DNA of 64,000 bases from NCBI GenBank assembly GCA_001972305.1, contig BDDD01005075.1:2609-66608 (forward strand). Reading direction: 5' to 3'. Under the pieces are notes generated by a model, which was given only the letters and a program-made list of their open reading frames with translations, was not told the origin of the DNA and made no database searches. Of the stretch, positions 35,822 to 47,716 are shown piece by piece. Made by a program: the position numbers and the translations under genes. Each line of letters begins with the position of its first letter. Positions within the stretch are counted from its first letter, which is position 1. This stretch comes from Cephalotus follicularis. Taxonomy: Eukaryota; Streptophyta; Magnoliopsida; Oxalidales; Cephalotaceae.

Positions 35822-36158
35822 GCGTCGACGTTTATCATTTAGGCTCCGAAGCTTATATCCTCTGAGCATTGATGTTCAACTCCATAGCGTTAGCGCGTTC
35901 CAGTGATCTCAAGGCATTGATGTCCAATTCATACGCGTCAACGCTCAAGCTGGGGAACCCTAAGTACCAGTGCTTTACTTAAGGCGTCGATGCTTTAAGG
36001 TAGGAACCTTAGACGTCGACGTGTAATGCATTTGTATTCATGAAAAACAACCCAAAGAGTCGATGCTTTCCTATAGAGTCGACGTTTGACACGCCATTAG
36101 TACCAGTTCTATGTATCACAGTACAAAACGTTGACGCTTATAACGTGAGCATCGACGG
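35822..36158. repeat. Palindrome array 1 in E LTR
   Basis: Clear units start at 35822, 35866, 35887, 35914, 35935, 35984, 36013, 36057, 36077, 36128 and 36149. Close pairs are 20-21 bp apart, linkers 27-29, and 44-51 where one unit has decayed. Units include GCGTCGACGT, GCGTTAGCGC, GCGTCAACGC, GCGTCGATGC and ACGTTGACGC. Confidence 0.87.
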
Positions 36159-36937
36159 TTACGTGACCAGATCATCATCTTCCTCCTCTCATTACCAAAC
36201 CAGGGAATTCCCAAACCAAAATACAGGCAATTCAACATGAAATACATCCAGAAAACGACATGCAATAACAAATTACATATCCAGCATATCAAGGCATCAA
36301 TCCAGTAACCAAACTCAGTCCAAAACAGTCAGGGATAATCATGCATATCACCCATAAACAAACATCAATTTTGAACTCGAATTTGCAAGAATAATTCCCC
36401 TACCTCTGGCTTCCAGTGAGAAGCCAAAAGTCCACCCCTTTTAGACCTCAATCCAGTAACTTTGAGCTCCCAGGTTCAGTTTGGTTGCTACCAATTCAAG
36501 CCAATAGGTTTTGTCCAAGTTCCAAGCTCTCCCTTGGCTCAACAACGGAGGAAGATGATCTCCCTCTCACTCTCTCTTCTGGCTTCTTTGTTTCTTACTG
36601 TGTTTCTTTCCCTACAGCAATTCGGTTGTAGAGGTGAAGAGAGAGGAGCATTCTTATTCAAGTAGAATTTTTTTTCCATCTGCATAAATGGTAGAACTCA
36701 TCTCCTCCTCACACCTGGTTGCATGGCGTACCAGGTGTCTTATCCCTTCTTCCATCCTTGCATGCACCATCACATGCCTCCCCTCTTCGGTCCTTTTCAG
36801 TACTGGCAAGTCAGGGTACCATAGTGCATGCTCAACACATCATAAACTACATGTGAAGGCTCCTGAGGAGTGGCATTTCCCCACCTCCATGTGACACGTT
36901 TCCTATCTGTTTAAAGGCGCCTGATACACTACGCCAA

Positions 36938-37087
36938 GCTTCGACGATTATATTTAAGCGTCAACGCTTATAGCGTTATACCTCAAAGGCGTCGACACTA
37001 TCAGTAGGCATCGATCTGCATGTGCATGATTTCATGGGCTCAACTTTACTTCATAGGCGTCGATGCTTTCAATCAAGGCGTCGACGC
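36938..37087. repeat. Palindrome array 2 in E LTR (U3)
   Basis: Units start at 36938, 36958, 36989, 37008, 37057 and 37078 (20, 31, 19, 49, 21). They include GCGTCAACGC, GCGTCGACAC, GCGTCGATGC and a perfect GCGTCGACGC at 37078. Confidence 0.87.
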
Positions 37088-37309
37088 TTTAGCCCAATAT
37101 TTCAACATTTCAGTTCAATAAACGCCTTTGTATTTCCTTTCTCAATTTGCCACATAATCAAATAGAAATTTCATCATTTCTCTTCTGAATCAATATTATA
37201 AATGGGAAATAATCATCAAAGTCGGGAATTTTTCTATTATCATTAATTCCATAATAAGATTACATTTGAAATTCAAATATTACAATATGCGAAAATCCCA
37301 GGCATTACA

Positions 37310-37325
37310 TCCACCTCGACTTCAA
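37310..37325 (-). promoter_or_regulatory. Polypurine tract of E
   Basis: On the minus strand the sequence AAGTCGAGGTGGA abuts the LTR start TGTAATGCC. Confidence 0.75.
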
Positions 37326-38601
37326 GAAATTTCATCCTCAAAATTAAAACAATACTAAAACAAATACGGGTAACGCTCTCGGATATCATCCTCACGTTCC
37401 CAAGTGGCCTTATCCGACCAGTGGAATTGCCATTGAACCTTTACCATGGGGATGGTTCGGTTCCTCAGTACCTGCGTCTTCCAGTCCAGAATCCGCACAG
37501 GTAATTCCTGACAAGATTAGTCATCCCGCACAGTAACTAAATCATAATCAAAGACATGTGGCTGGTCTCAGATATATCCTCTCAGCATATACACATGGAA
37601 GACATCATGCACATTTGACAGTGCAGGAGGTAATGCAAGCTGATAAGCTACCTCTCCAACTCTCTTCGGAATCTCAAAAGTACCAATATAGTGCGGAGCT
37701 AACTTTCCCTTCTTCCCAAATCTTTGCACACCGTTTCATGGTGAAACCTTTAACAATACATGATCACCAACGTCGAAAGTCAAAGGTCTCCTCTTGACGC
37801 TATCAACATAGCTCTTCTGCCGGCTTTGTGCCGTAAGTAGCTTCTCCTAGATAACCTTGACTTTCTCAGAAGTCTCATCCACTAGATCCAACCCAAGCAA
37901 CGATCGCTCACCAACCTCATCCCAACGAATGGGTGATCTACACTTTCTCCCATACAAAGCCTCATATGGTGCCATACAGATACTGGAGTGATAGCTGTTG
38001 TTATATGAAAACTCTATCAGGGGAATGTGATCCTTCCAAGTACCAACAAAGTCTATAACATAGGCTCGAAGCATATCCTCCAATGTCTGGATGGTACTGC
38101 CCATCGGTCTATGGTTGAAATGCAGTACTCAGGTTCAGTTTTGTTCCAAAAGCTGTTTGAAGCCTCTTCCCAAAGTTGGAAGTGAAGATAGACTCTCTGC
38201 CACATACTATGCTCATGGGAACCCCGGGCAACCTTACAATCTCCTTGATGTATAAACGGGCCAACTTGCTCGCAAAATCCGTGACATGGGTAGGGAAAAA
38301 ATGTGCAAATTTGGGAGCCTATCCACAATAACCCACACTACATTGTGACGGTTTCGAGTCAGAGGGAAACCCGAAACAAAGTCCATAGTTATGTGCTCCC
38401 GTTTCCACTCCGCCACTGGCAAAGACTGCAACAATCTTGTTGGTCTCTAGTGTTCAGACTTGACTTGCTGGCAAGTCAGACACTTCGCAACGTACTCAGC
38501 AATCTCCTGTTTCATGCCAGACCACCATTAATTCCTCTTCATATCCTAGAACATTTTCGGGCTACCAGGGTGAATGCTTTACTGAGATATGTGAGCCCCG
38601 T
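37326..38601 (-). pseudogene. E: integrase core and chromodomain remnant
   Basis: From the high-coordinate end the frames read VEWKREHITMDFVSGFP-like text (38234-38434, first catalytic Asp in TMDF), then HSMWQRVY-type shifted sequence. TLEDMLRAYVIDFVGTWKDHIPLIEFSYNN and [21 protein letters not shown] follow (37847-38104). A chromodomain can be read near 37360-37500 (VLRNRTIPMVKVQW, then DKATWEREDD). At least two frameshifts and several stops occur. D is inserted at 38601/38602, with CCCGT as TSD, in the integrase zinc-binding region. The role matches that of the A and C integrases. Confidence 0.88.
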
Positions 38602-39177
38602 TGTAATACCCCGTTCGTTCACGTCCATATTTCGGATTTTAAATTTGATTTATTGGTTGTGTTGGCATATTTTGCTGTGCCATAATGTGTTCTTCAGGTT
38701 ATGTGAATTTTAACTTAGGGCTTTTCGTATTTATTAGAATATGAATGTTGGAAAAGCAAAAACTTATTGTTTTGTATTTTAAAATCAGTTTTTAAAATAA
38801 TAATATGGTTGGTGAATATTAATTTGGGCTTTTATGTTTTAGGCTTAAAGACGTTAATTTTGGGGTGTGGAATATTGGTTGGACTATGTACGTGAATAAG
38901 TAAAATAAATTGAATTATATTTTGTATAAATATAATATCATTTATTATTATTATTTCGGCCTATTTTAATTTATGAGCTATATGATAATATAATTTTTAG
39001 GCTTTTATGACTTAGGCTAAATAATACCATCTTTGGGCTTTTGCTAAATTATTGGAATAGGGATTATGGGAAAGATAAAATCAATTATTTGTATTGTAAA
39101 TTAGTTTAAATTAGTTTTATTTATTATAAATGGCAAATAGTTTTATTAAGGAATAAAACCTTATTTTTGGTTAAAGG

Positions 39178-39188
39178 CTTATATTTTT
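39178..39188 (+). promoter_or_regulatory. TATA-like box, D 5' LTR
   Basis: CTTATATTTTT is followed by a CT-rich leader (39190-39300). The copy in the 3' LTR is at 51910. Confidence 0.5.
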
Positions 39189-39876
39189 CCCTTTTATTTC
39201 TTTCCCTCTCCCTGTCTCTCACGTATTCTTCCTTCATGCTGCCCAAACCGATTTCTTTCCTTCTTCCTCTCCCTCAATCCCGAATTGTGTGCCTCTTTCC
39301 CTATTTTAACAGATTTTGGATTCCTTTTCTGCATTACCATGACCTAAATTACCTTTTTCATATTCTATATGTATGCTATATGTTCATTGTTGTGCCTCCA
39401 TTGCTTATCTCTCTCCTTGAGCCGAACCTGCATGATTAGAAGTTGTTTTTGTCTTCATTGCTTCATTAAATCAGGTTTGTTATCATCCACTGTTATGGTT
39501 TAGCATTTAGTTTTGTGATCAAAGTCTTTTTGCATGATTGGTTGCTAGTATGTTTTGTTTTTTTGATTTTCTGCAACCATGGTTTCTATACCTGTCAACA
39601 TGCTTTAGGTAGATGATACATACTGGTTTTGATTAAGGATAATGATTAAAGATAGAAAACTTGATCATATAAGCATGCATGCAATGAATTGAAATTGCTT
39701 CTCTTTAAAGAAAGATCACCCATTGCATAAACTTTTTGATTCTGGATGTTTAAATGCCACGGTTAAGTCACATAAGTCTTGTTTAAATGTTGGTAACCAT
39801 CTGGTAATGTTGTAATATAGTTTTGACAAAAAATTGGAATTGAATTGCTGTGTTTTTGCTGTTCTGTCGCCCAGAA

Positions 39877-40040
39877 CAGTCGACTGCATCTTGAAACAGT
39901 CGACTGTTTGGCCTTGCACAGTCGACTGGACCCCTGTCCCACTCGACTGGATTCAACCCAGTTTCAGTAGTCGGCTGCCGATGTTGTGTAGTCGACTGCC
40001 ACCCTATGAGTAGTCGACTGGACCCTGTTACAGTCGACTG
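39877..40040. repeat. Palindrome array in D 5' LTR
   Basis: Eight units start at 39877, 39897, 39919, 39940, 39968, 39989, 40011 and 40031 (20, 22, 21, 28, 21, 22, 20). Four are perfect CAGTCGACTG, with TAGTCGACTG twice, CACTCGACTG and TAGTCGGCTG. It lies about 690 bp downstream of the TATA-like site. Confidence 0.94.
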
Positions 40041-41614
40041 GAATTGTCCAGAAAAATTTCTGGTTTTAAGTTTTGTAATCCGTTTGTTCGTCTAATGATT
40101 TGGAGTCTGTTTAAAACACTGTTAAATTACTGTTTGATGTTTGGAAGTGATATTTGAATACTTATATGAATGATATTGCATCTCTTAGATTTTTGTGCTT
40201 CGAGGGACTTTTAAATTGTTGATCAATTCTTCTATCTTTGTTGTGATCGCTTAAGGTACGGATTGTCACACCGCGTTATTCGGTTCGATAACATTAAGAC
40301 AAGCATATGTGGTGATATCAAGAATAAGCATACTTAATCCAGCATTTCGTTCAATATCTCAAATTAAAATATATGCGGAAGCATTCATCTGGATTATAAC
40401 ATAAGTCATTCGCACGCAGCCCATACAACGTGCAGGTACACACAACAGCAATATCCTTTAAACATAAGGAAAAGTACAGCAGTCACGGGGTATGAACCGT
40501 TCATTACAATTCAATACATCAACATAAACAATAACCTTAAAAGTTAGACAGAAGCTCTCCAAGCTTCAGCAGCAAGCTCCAAACGTCCTTGCTCAATCTG
40601 TAATTGTAGGGGTTAGCCGTTGTCCTCACTTGGCTAAGTAGGAAGATAATGCATGCTAAGGAATATATGGATGCAATATGTATGATAGTTTATATAAAAA
40701 TAACATTTAGTATCCCAATGAATAAGCAACCATGCCAAGTGGCCATGGACAGTACAATGCAAGTATAATGCACAAGTGTACAATCAATTCATACAGTGGT
40801 TTGGGTGTCACATGTCGCTAACTCCTAGCACCAACTGTGCACCACCTAACTATCACCCTATGCACCGAGGATGACAGAACAGGTAACATTTACTACCGTC
40901 GTTGGCGGGTAGTTTAACAGTAAGTTCTGCAAGGCAGACATTTGAGGTGATACTCTGGCCAACTCCTGGCATCCAGGATCAATTCCGATCAATTCCGTAG
41001 TCCGTGATATCCTCCATCACTCGACTACGGCAATAAACATAGACAAACAATTCAAGCATTTCAATAGCAATATTACATATGTTAACAATATGCAATATAA
41101 AGGTTGTTTTCTTTAGAAACATATAACAATTCATTTATCGTACGTCTCATGTGAGGAAAACGACATCAATTCAGTAGTGGTTTCCAGTTTGGGAAACAAA
41201 ATAGTAGGTACCTCTCATGTAGGAGGAAAATCAGTAGTTCATTTAGCATTAGTCTTTCAATTTGAAAATGATAGTTAATATCATAATTTTGGGTACATAG
41301 CCCATAGTTGGTTTCCAATCTTGAAACATCAGTGGTAGTGGTGTTAATAGCACCAAAACAGTATATACTAATATGAGGTAGCATATACAGTAACAATAAT
41401 CGAAAGCAGTAGTAATTCAAGGAATTACGAGGAAATAGCATTCCATAGTCATTCATGTGCAACTTTCACAAGAAGTGCGTACATTGTTTTAATCTTGAAA
41501 TGTAATTGTATATGAGGCCATGATAGACTGTTCTAATCATCCATGTGAAGGCCAAGTTAATTACATTTCAAATGGAGGCCTTAACAGGACTTATATCAGT
41601 AATTTTACCCAGGA

Positions 41615-41727
41615 CAGTCGGCTACTCTCAAGAACAGTCGGCTGTCTTGATTGAGTAGTCGACTGTCTTGTATTGACAGCCGACTGGATACATTGAGTAG
41701 TTGACTGTCATGAAGAAAAATCGAATG
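41615..41727. repeat. Palindrome array 1 in C 3' LTR
   Basis: Six units start at 41615, 41635, 41656, 41677, 41698 and 41718 (20, 21, 21, 21, 20). They include CAGTCGGCTG, TAGTCGACTG, CAGCCGACTG and TAGTTGACTG. The last unit (AAATCGAATG) is the most decayed but stays in phase. Confidence 0.9.
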
Positions 41728-42489
41728 CTCCTGCCAAGAAATGCAGGCAGTAGCAGTTTATGTGCAATTCAAAGTCTAATGCCAGTCAATTCAATGCAAA
41801 CAGAAATATAACATACATGATATGCATATAATATCTTCCATAACATATCACTACCCCTACCTCAATTGCTATCCCAAGATCAATTGGGTTTGATCTTCCT
41901 CTTTAAGTTTTCCAAGCTTTCACCAACCAACCCTTCAATTCCAGCAAGATTAATCTATACAATGCATGTTATGGACACATGCATTAGTACCAGAATTTCA
42001 GTAACCTTATGACACTCCAAACAACAGTAGTTAATCATTAGTTCCTTAAGTTTCATACTATCCCTTTTTACCACATCTCTAGCCCTTTGTGTCCAACTAC
42101 ATCAATTCAGTGCCTTTTAAACATGTGGACAGAAGATGTGCATGTTTATACCTAAGGGAATCGGTAAGCTTATCATGGCAACTAACAACAACTACCGTCC
42201 AATTTAGAGATTATAATCTTCACCTTACTTGAACCATATGCTACATTCCATATCAATTCAATTCTAGAAGTTTGTTAACCTTAACCATGTTAACAGAAGA
42301 TTAAACATTCCCCCAGATACATAATCATAATAACAACAGAGAGTTCGGATTGAGAACTTACCAAGAGAGACCAAAGCTTCAAAGGCTCCTTCTTTGAGTT
42401 CTCTACATCCTTCCAAAGCAAGCCTTCCCAATTCCAGCAATTCTCCTCATTCAGTGTTTTCCAACACTCACCTTCAGCTCCTGGACAAC

Positions 42490-42500
42490 TGATATAAAGG
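42490..42500 (-). promoter_or_regulatory. TATA-like box, C 3' LTR
   Basis: On the minus strand this reads CCTTTATATCA. Confidence 0.6.
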
Positions 42501-42761
42501 CTTTGAGACTTTGAATTTGCCAGGCACCATTACTCAGCCTCTCCCCCTTTCTTCTCTCTCTCACATGCACCTCTTTTCTTCACCTTTCTCTCTTCAATTT
42601 TGCAGGTTGCAGGTCTGCAATTGCAGATGGAATAGAGGGCATGCAAGCACTCTAATTTGCATGTTCTGGCAGGTGGTGACATGCATTTTGCATGCATGCC
42701 ACATTTAGAACACTTGGCATCCCTGTCACTGCGCCTGCCAGGTACCTGTGCAGGCCCATTC

Positions 42762-42840
42762 CAGTCGACTGGATGCATGGAGCAGTCAACTGCCCACTCA
42801 CGCCTCAGACAGTCGACTGGTCCCCTGTGATAGTCGGCGG
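42762..42840. repeat. Palindrome array 2 in C 3' LTR
   Basis: Units start at 42762, 42783, 42810 and 42831 (21, 27, 21): CAGTCGACTG, CAGTCAACTG, CAGTCGACTG and TAGTCGGCGG. Confidence 0.92.
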
Positions 42841-43008
42841 TCGAGCTGTTTTAGGGTTTCATAAGTTGGACACTTCACCAACTGTACCTCCATTCTTCCC
42901 ACGCAATTTCCAACACAATTTTATAATAATTGAACATTAAATTCAAATGAGTGCACATTTTATTAATCAATATTACAATGTACACGAATTGAATTTGCGG
43001 TTATTACA

Positions 43009-43045
43009 TTCCTCCGTCCTTAAAGAAAAATTCGTCCTCGAATTT
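43009..43045 (-). promoter_or_regulatory. Polypurine tract and preceding stem-loop of C
   Basis: On the minus strand the tract is AAGGACGGAGGAA next to the LTR. A 7-bp stem (AAATTCG at 43028-43034 with CGAATTT at 43039-43045, loop TCCT on the plus strand) precedes it. Confidence 0.85.
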
Positions 43046-43049
43046 AGCC

Positions 43050-44433
43050 CGTACATTCTGAACAAGTGGGGGAAAGTCTCCATCATTTCGTCTTCACGTT
43101 CCCACGTGGCTTCCTTGGCTCCGTGAAAACGCCACAGCACCTTTACCATAGGAATGGTCTTGTTCCTCAGTACTTTTTCCATTCGATCCATTATCCTCGT
43201 CAGCCTTTCTTCATAGGACAATTTAGGACTGATGAATCCAGGGTCGTAGCTCAAAATGTGCGACGGGTCAGGCACGTATTTCCGTAACATGGAGACATGA
43301 AATACGTTATGCACATTCAACAAACTAGGCGGTAGCGCAATCTGGTATGCTACCTCCCCCACTCTATCCAGTATCTCGTAAGGTCCAATATACCTTGGAG
43401 CCAATTTCCCCTTGAGGCCAAAACGGTGTATCCCTTTCGAAGGAGAGACCTTCAGGAACACATGATCTCCCTTTTCGAACTCCAGCTTTCTCCTTTTGAC
43501 ATCGGCGTAACTCTTCTCCCGACTCTGTGCAGCTAGCAGTCTCTTCTTGATCATTCCCACTTTATCAATGGTCTCCTGTACCGAGCTCAGTCCCAGCACT
43601 TGTCTCTCAACTACTTCGTCCCAGTAAATAGGTGATCTACATTTTCTCCCATACAAGGCTTCATAGGGAGCCATTCCAATGTTGGTGTGAAAACTGTTGT
43701 TGTAGGAGAACTCAATCAGTGCAAGATGATCCTCCCAACTCCCAGCAAAATCAATCATGCAAGCCCGTAGGATATCCTCCAGAGTCTGAATCGTACGCTC
43801 GGACTGTCCATCGGTCTGTGGGTGGAATGCAGTGCTAAAGTTCAAGGTTGTCCCCATCGCTGTTTGGAACTTCTTCCAGAACCTTGAAGTAAATCTAGCA
43901 TCTCGACCGCAGACAATACTGACTGGCACTCCATGCAATCTCACTATCTCCCGGATATACAATCGAGCAAGCTTCTTGATAGAATACGTCATGTTCATCG
44001 GAAGAAAGTGTGCAGACTTAGTGAGTCTGTCCACTACAACCCACACCGCTTCATGCTGATTTCGTGACCTCGGCAATCCTGACACAAAGTCCATGGTCAC
44101 ATGCTCCCATTTCCATTCAACCACTGGCAGCGATTGTAGCAATCCCGCAGGTTTATGATGTTCAGCCTTCGCTATCTGGCAGGTCAAACATCTCGCTACA
44201 TACTCAGCAATATCTCGCTTCATACCACTCCACCAGTAGTTCTTTTTCAGGTCGCGCCACATCTTGGTACTTCCTGGGTGGACACTGTATCTCGATTTGT
44301 GAGCTTGTTGCAGTAGCTCATTCTTGATAGTCTCGTCATCAGGGAAACATATCCTCCCTCGGAACCTCAACATGCCATCAGTATGAATGGAGAACTCAGA
44401 ATCAGCGTCTAGGTTCTCACGAATACTCCACAA
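43050..44433 (-). pseudogene. C: integrase and chromodomain
   Basis: An open frame of 486 codons starts at 44433 and runs into the LTR (to 42973). The zinc-binding HHCC is H45, H52, C82, C85. The first catalytic Asp is D115 (VTMDF). The second should be in the IVxDRDxRF motif but reads IVCGRDARF: residue 176 is Gly instead of Asp. The Glu, 36 residues on, is intact (E212, QSERT). GPYEILDRVGEVAYQ follows, then a chromodomain (KVLRNKTIPMVKVLW, KEATWEREDEM). A stop where A has Tyr (LTAQ-stop-SDSEL) separates it from RNase H. Family function is cDNA integration; with Asp176 lost it should be inactive. Confidence 0.94.
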
Positions 44434-44445
44434 TTCAGAGTCACT

Positions 44446-45240
44446 TTACTGAGCAGTAAGGATACGTTCCAGAAGTTCCGGTTGTGCTGTCATACTTGCC
44501 ACTATAACTCCACGGGAAACCATGAACGGAGTCCATCTCTGAAATTCCTCCAGTAGTTTCCACTGTGAAACCATTGCTCCAGCAATCATTGCCTTGCGAC
44601 TCCGCGCATCAGCCACTGCATTCGCCTTGCCCGGGTGGTATTGAATATTGCAGTTATAGTCATTGAAGAATTCCACCCATCGTCTCTGTCTCATGTTGAG
44701 CTCCTTCTGCGAAAATAGATATTTCAAACTTTTATGGTCAGTAAAGATTTCAAACTGAGCCCTATAGAGATAGTGCCTCCATTTCTGCAAAGCAAATACT
44801 ATGGCTGCCAGTTCCAGTTCATGTACGGGATAGTTTTCCTCGTACGGCTTCAACTTTCTCGATGCGTATGCAATCACCCTGCCATGTTGCATAAGAACGC
44901 ATCCCAATCCTTTCCCGTAAGCATCAGTGTAGACAGTAAATCCCTCATTACCCTCAGGTAATGCCAACACTGGAGCCGAAACCAACCGATTCTTCAACTC
45001 TTGGAAACTTGTCTCACAAGACTCGTCCCACACAAAATTGGACTTCTTCTGAGTCAACTGTGTCAGTGGTGCAGCAAGCTTCGAGAATCCCTCGATGAAT
45101 CTGCGGTAATAGCCAGCCAATCCTAAGAAACTATGCACCTTCGTAATGTTCCTCGGTTGGGGCCAATCAACAATGCTTTCAATCTTTGAAGGATCCACTA
45201 ACAATCCTTCACTCGACACTATGTGACCTAAGAAAGTCAC
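44446..45240 (-). pseudogene. C: RT thumb/connection and RNase H
   Basis: The 264-codon frame starts [13 protein letters not shown] and includes [20 protein letters not shown], the RT connection. RNase H carries its acidic residues in YTDAYG (about 106), HELELAA (about 140) and FTDHKS (about 165). It ends before the stop that separates it from integrase. An upstream stop (SK-stop-EFW, where A has Tyr) cuts it from the RT palm at 45241-45258. Confidence 0.93.
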
Positions 45241-45258
45241 ATGATCCAGCCAAAATTC

Positions 45259-45729
45259 TCACTTGCTGAATTTGGCGTACAACTGTTCCTTCCGTAGTGT
45301 CTGCAATACAATCTTCAAGTACTGCATGTGTTCCTCAACGCTCTCTGAGTAGATCAGGATATCATGTAAGAATATCACAACAAACTGATCAAGATAAGGT
45401 TGGAACACTCTGTTCATCAGACACATAAAGGCTGCAGGAGCATTAGTCAAACCAAACGGCAGTATCAGAAACTCGTAGTGCCCATATCTGGTTCGGAATG
45501 CGGTTTTCTCCACATCACCTTCTCTGATCCTCAACTGATGATAACCTGTTCTTAGGTGAAGTTTGGAGAATACAGTTGAGCCTTGCAATTGGTCGAACAG
45601 CTCCTCAATATGTGACAGAGGATACTTGTTCTTCACCGTCACTTGATTCAGCAGCCTGTAGTCGATGCATAGACGCATCGATCCATCCTTCTTCTTCACA
45701 AATAGAACCGGTGCCCCCCATGGTGACAC
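45259..45729 (-). pseudogene. C: RT palm/fingers with two catalytic Asp lost
   Basis: The 156-codon frame reads [23 protein letters not shown] through [11 protein letters not shown]. Motif A, FSKLD in A, is FSKLH here (residue 58). The FLDD catalytic pair is FLHD (residues 121-123). Two of the three metal-binding Asp are therefore His, and both changes are G to C on the coding strand. Polymerase activity should be abolished. The segment upstream ends in a Gln-to-TAG stop (45760 area). Confidence 0.93.
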
Positions 45730-45762
45730 ACTTGGTCTGATGAAGCCCTTGTCAAGATAATC

Positions 45763-47280
45763 CTACAATTGAACTTTCAACTCCTTCAGTTCGGCAGGAG
45801 CCATTCGGTACGGTTCTTTAGATATAGGAGCAGTCCAAGGCAGTAGTTCAATGCTGAACTCTATATCTCTCTCCGGTGGAAGTGAAGTGAGATCATCTGG
45901 AAATACATCAGGAAAATCACATACAACTGGAACTTGCTCTATACTAGGCATACCTTTCGTATGATCAATCACATACGCCAAATAGCCTTCACACCCTTGC
46001 TTGAGATACTTATGTGCTCGAGTATATGAGATGATCGGGGCAGTAACATTCTTCTCCCCGATAAACTTGCACTCCGTCCCATCTTGAAGATAAAAGGACA
46101 TCATCTTGTTATAGCAGTCCACACAAGCATGATGAGCATATAGCCTATCCATCCCCAAGATTACATCAAACTCTCGGATAGGTAACACTATCAGGTCAGT
46201 GGATAATTCAATCCCAGCTACCACGATTTCACAGTCCTTCATAACAGTATCAGATAAAAGACAAGTACCCGCAGGAGTACTCACCTCCAAAACATATGGT
46301 AGTCTAGAAGTAACACCATGCAACTTGCGAGCAAAACTAGATGCAATAAAAGAATGTGTTGCACCAGGGTCAATCAGTACATGAGCTAATATTCCAGATA
46401 TGTAAATAGTACCTCCCACAACAGTAGTAGATTCTGGCACATCATCTCTAGATAAGGTGTAGACGCTACCTTTCACAATTCCCTTTCCGGTATCCTTCCG
46501 CGGTTGAGCAGCCGCAACACTACCACTTGCACCAGCACTTCCCTGTTGGCCGCGTGCATGATCCCTCATCTTTGGACAATTACTCAGCATGTGTTCTTGT
46601 GAGCCACACCTCAAGCACTTTCCCATCTTCTTCCAGCAGTCGGTCTCATCATGGTTTTGACGACCGCAAAAAGCACATCCACTTGCATTCTGCTGACTGT
46701 TCTGGCCCGGAGTCCTTGATCGTGTGCGTCGATATCCTCCTTGCCCTCTGTTGTCAGATCTAGTTGACTTAGCAGGATTATTACTTCCCTGCCCCTGTGA
46801 CTGTACAGCCCTCGATTGATTAGTACGAGTCCGTTCTGTCCTTCTCTCATTAGCATCTTCTTCGAGAATCATCGCCTTCTCAGGAACTTCAACAAAAGAG
46901 GTCAGCTGCAACATCAACAATTTGGATCTGATGTCTGGTTGAAGGCCTTTTAGGAACCTCCAGATCATCCATGACTCAACCTCCACAAGATAACGCGTGT
47001 GTCTTGCCAGCTCCACAAATCTGGTCTGGTACTGAGCTACCGTCATGTCTCCCTGACGTAACTCCATCAACTCTGTCTCCCATCGGTCACGCTCTATCTG
47101 TGGAACATATGTTGCAAAGAACTCAGACTGAAATCTGTCCCAAGTCCTGTCAAGTCCACGAGATCCCCACTTTGCTTCAGTTCTTTCCCACCAGTAAGTT
47201 GCCTCGCCCCACAAGCGGTACACAGCAAAATTGAGCTTCTGGTCATCAGTACATTCCAGAACAGCAAATATTTTCTCCAA
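45763..47280 (-). pseudogene. C: gag core, two zinc knuckles and aspartic protease
   Basis: A 505-codon open frame. Residues 20-140 are the gag capsid core (YRLWGEATYWWE, RFVELARH, FLKGLQPDIRSKLL). Basic Q/R/S-rich linker at 145-200. Two CCHC knuckles: CAFCGRQNHDETDC (202-215) and CLRCGSQEHMLSNC (222-235). Protease has DPGATHSFI with its Asp at residue 304. The linker to RT ends at KELKVQL before a TAG. This is the best preserved gag/protease in the window. Gag and protease are in one frame, as usual for plant chromoviruses. Confidence 0.95.
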
Positions 47281-47634
47281 GTCTCTTATCCATCGCTCGG
47301 CAACAGTAGCATTCAGTTAACCATTGAAAGTCGGAGGATTCTACCGCATGAACCACTCCAAATCTCTGCCGAAACTACCAGCATGACAAGGTTCAGGTGC
47401 TGGCTGATAGGCCCGGTTAGCCTCATACATTTGCCAGATCTGTTCCATGTTCGCAGCATTTGCTTGCATCTGCTGACGGAAAAGATCAGCCAGGTTGTCA
47501 AAATTACTCCTCTCATCATGGACTGGAGGAATATTCACCCCTTCATTCATTGTCGGGTCATGTCCATGTGCTGGCGGTGCATCAACTCCTTCGTCGGCTC
47601 TACGCCTTCCCCTTCTTCCTCTTCGTAGATCCAT
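47281..47634 (-). pseudogene. C: gag N-terminus
   Basis: It starts at an ATG (47634) with MDLRRGRRGRRRADEG, shared with A, and continues through NMEQIWQMYEANRAYQPAPE to GRDLEWFMR. Two stops (Gln to TAG and Glu to TAA) between 47281 and 47340 separate it from the 505-codon frame. The sequence is in frame across them, so this is a single gag with point nonsense mutations. Confidence 0.92.
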
Positions 47635-47716
47635 TCAATTTCCTATATGGAATGACAACATCATTAGGAAACAGTTCACTTAATTTCTGAGAAACTTATC
47701 ACAGCTAGCATATATG

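Larger units (their letters stand above)
34570..37309 (-). repeat. E: 3' LTR
   Basis: It starts TGTCACACCCCG and ends AGGCATTACA. 2.74 kb. It carries two GCGTCGACGC-type arrays at positions similar to the two CAGTCGACTG arrays in A, B and C. Confidence 0.92.
40264..43008 (-). repeat. C: 3' LTR
   Basis: 2.75 kb, starting TGTCACACCGCG and ending GCGGTTATTACA. It contains two palindrome arrays and the TATA-like site. Confidence 0.94.

Noticed and set aside
37558..37797. Plus-strand frames opposite integrase and RT
   Set aside because: They are shadows of the minus-strand pol remnants.
39167..39439. 90-codon plus-strand frame in D LTR, repeated at 51899-52171
   Set aside because: It begins at TTG rather than ATG, lies across the TATA-like site and CT-rich leader, and recurs only because the two LTRs are copies.
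41166..41462. Minus-strand frames of 98-126 codons in the LTRs of C (also 48541-48921)
   Set aside because: They lie within AT-rich LTR sequence, differ between the two LTRs by a stop, and have no recognisable domain.
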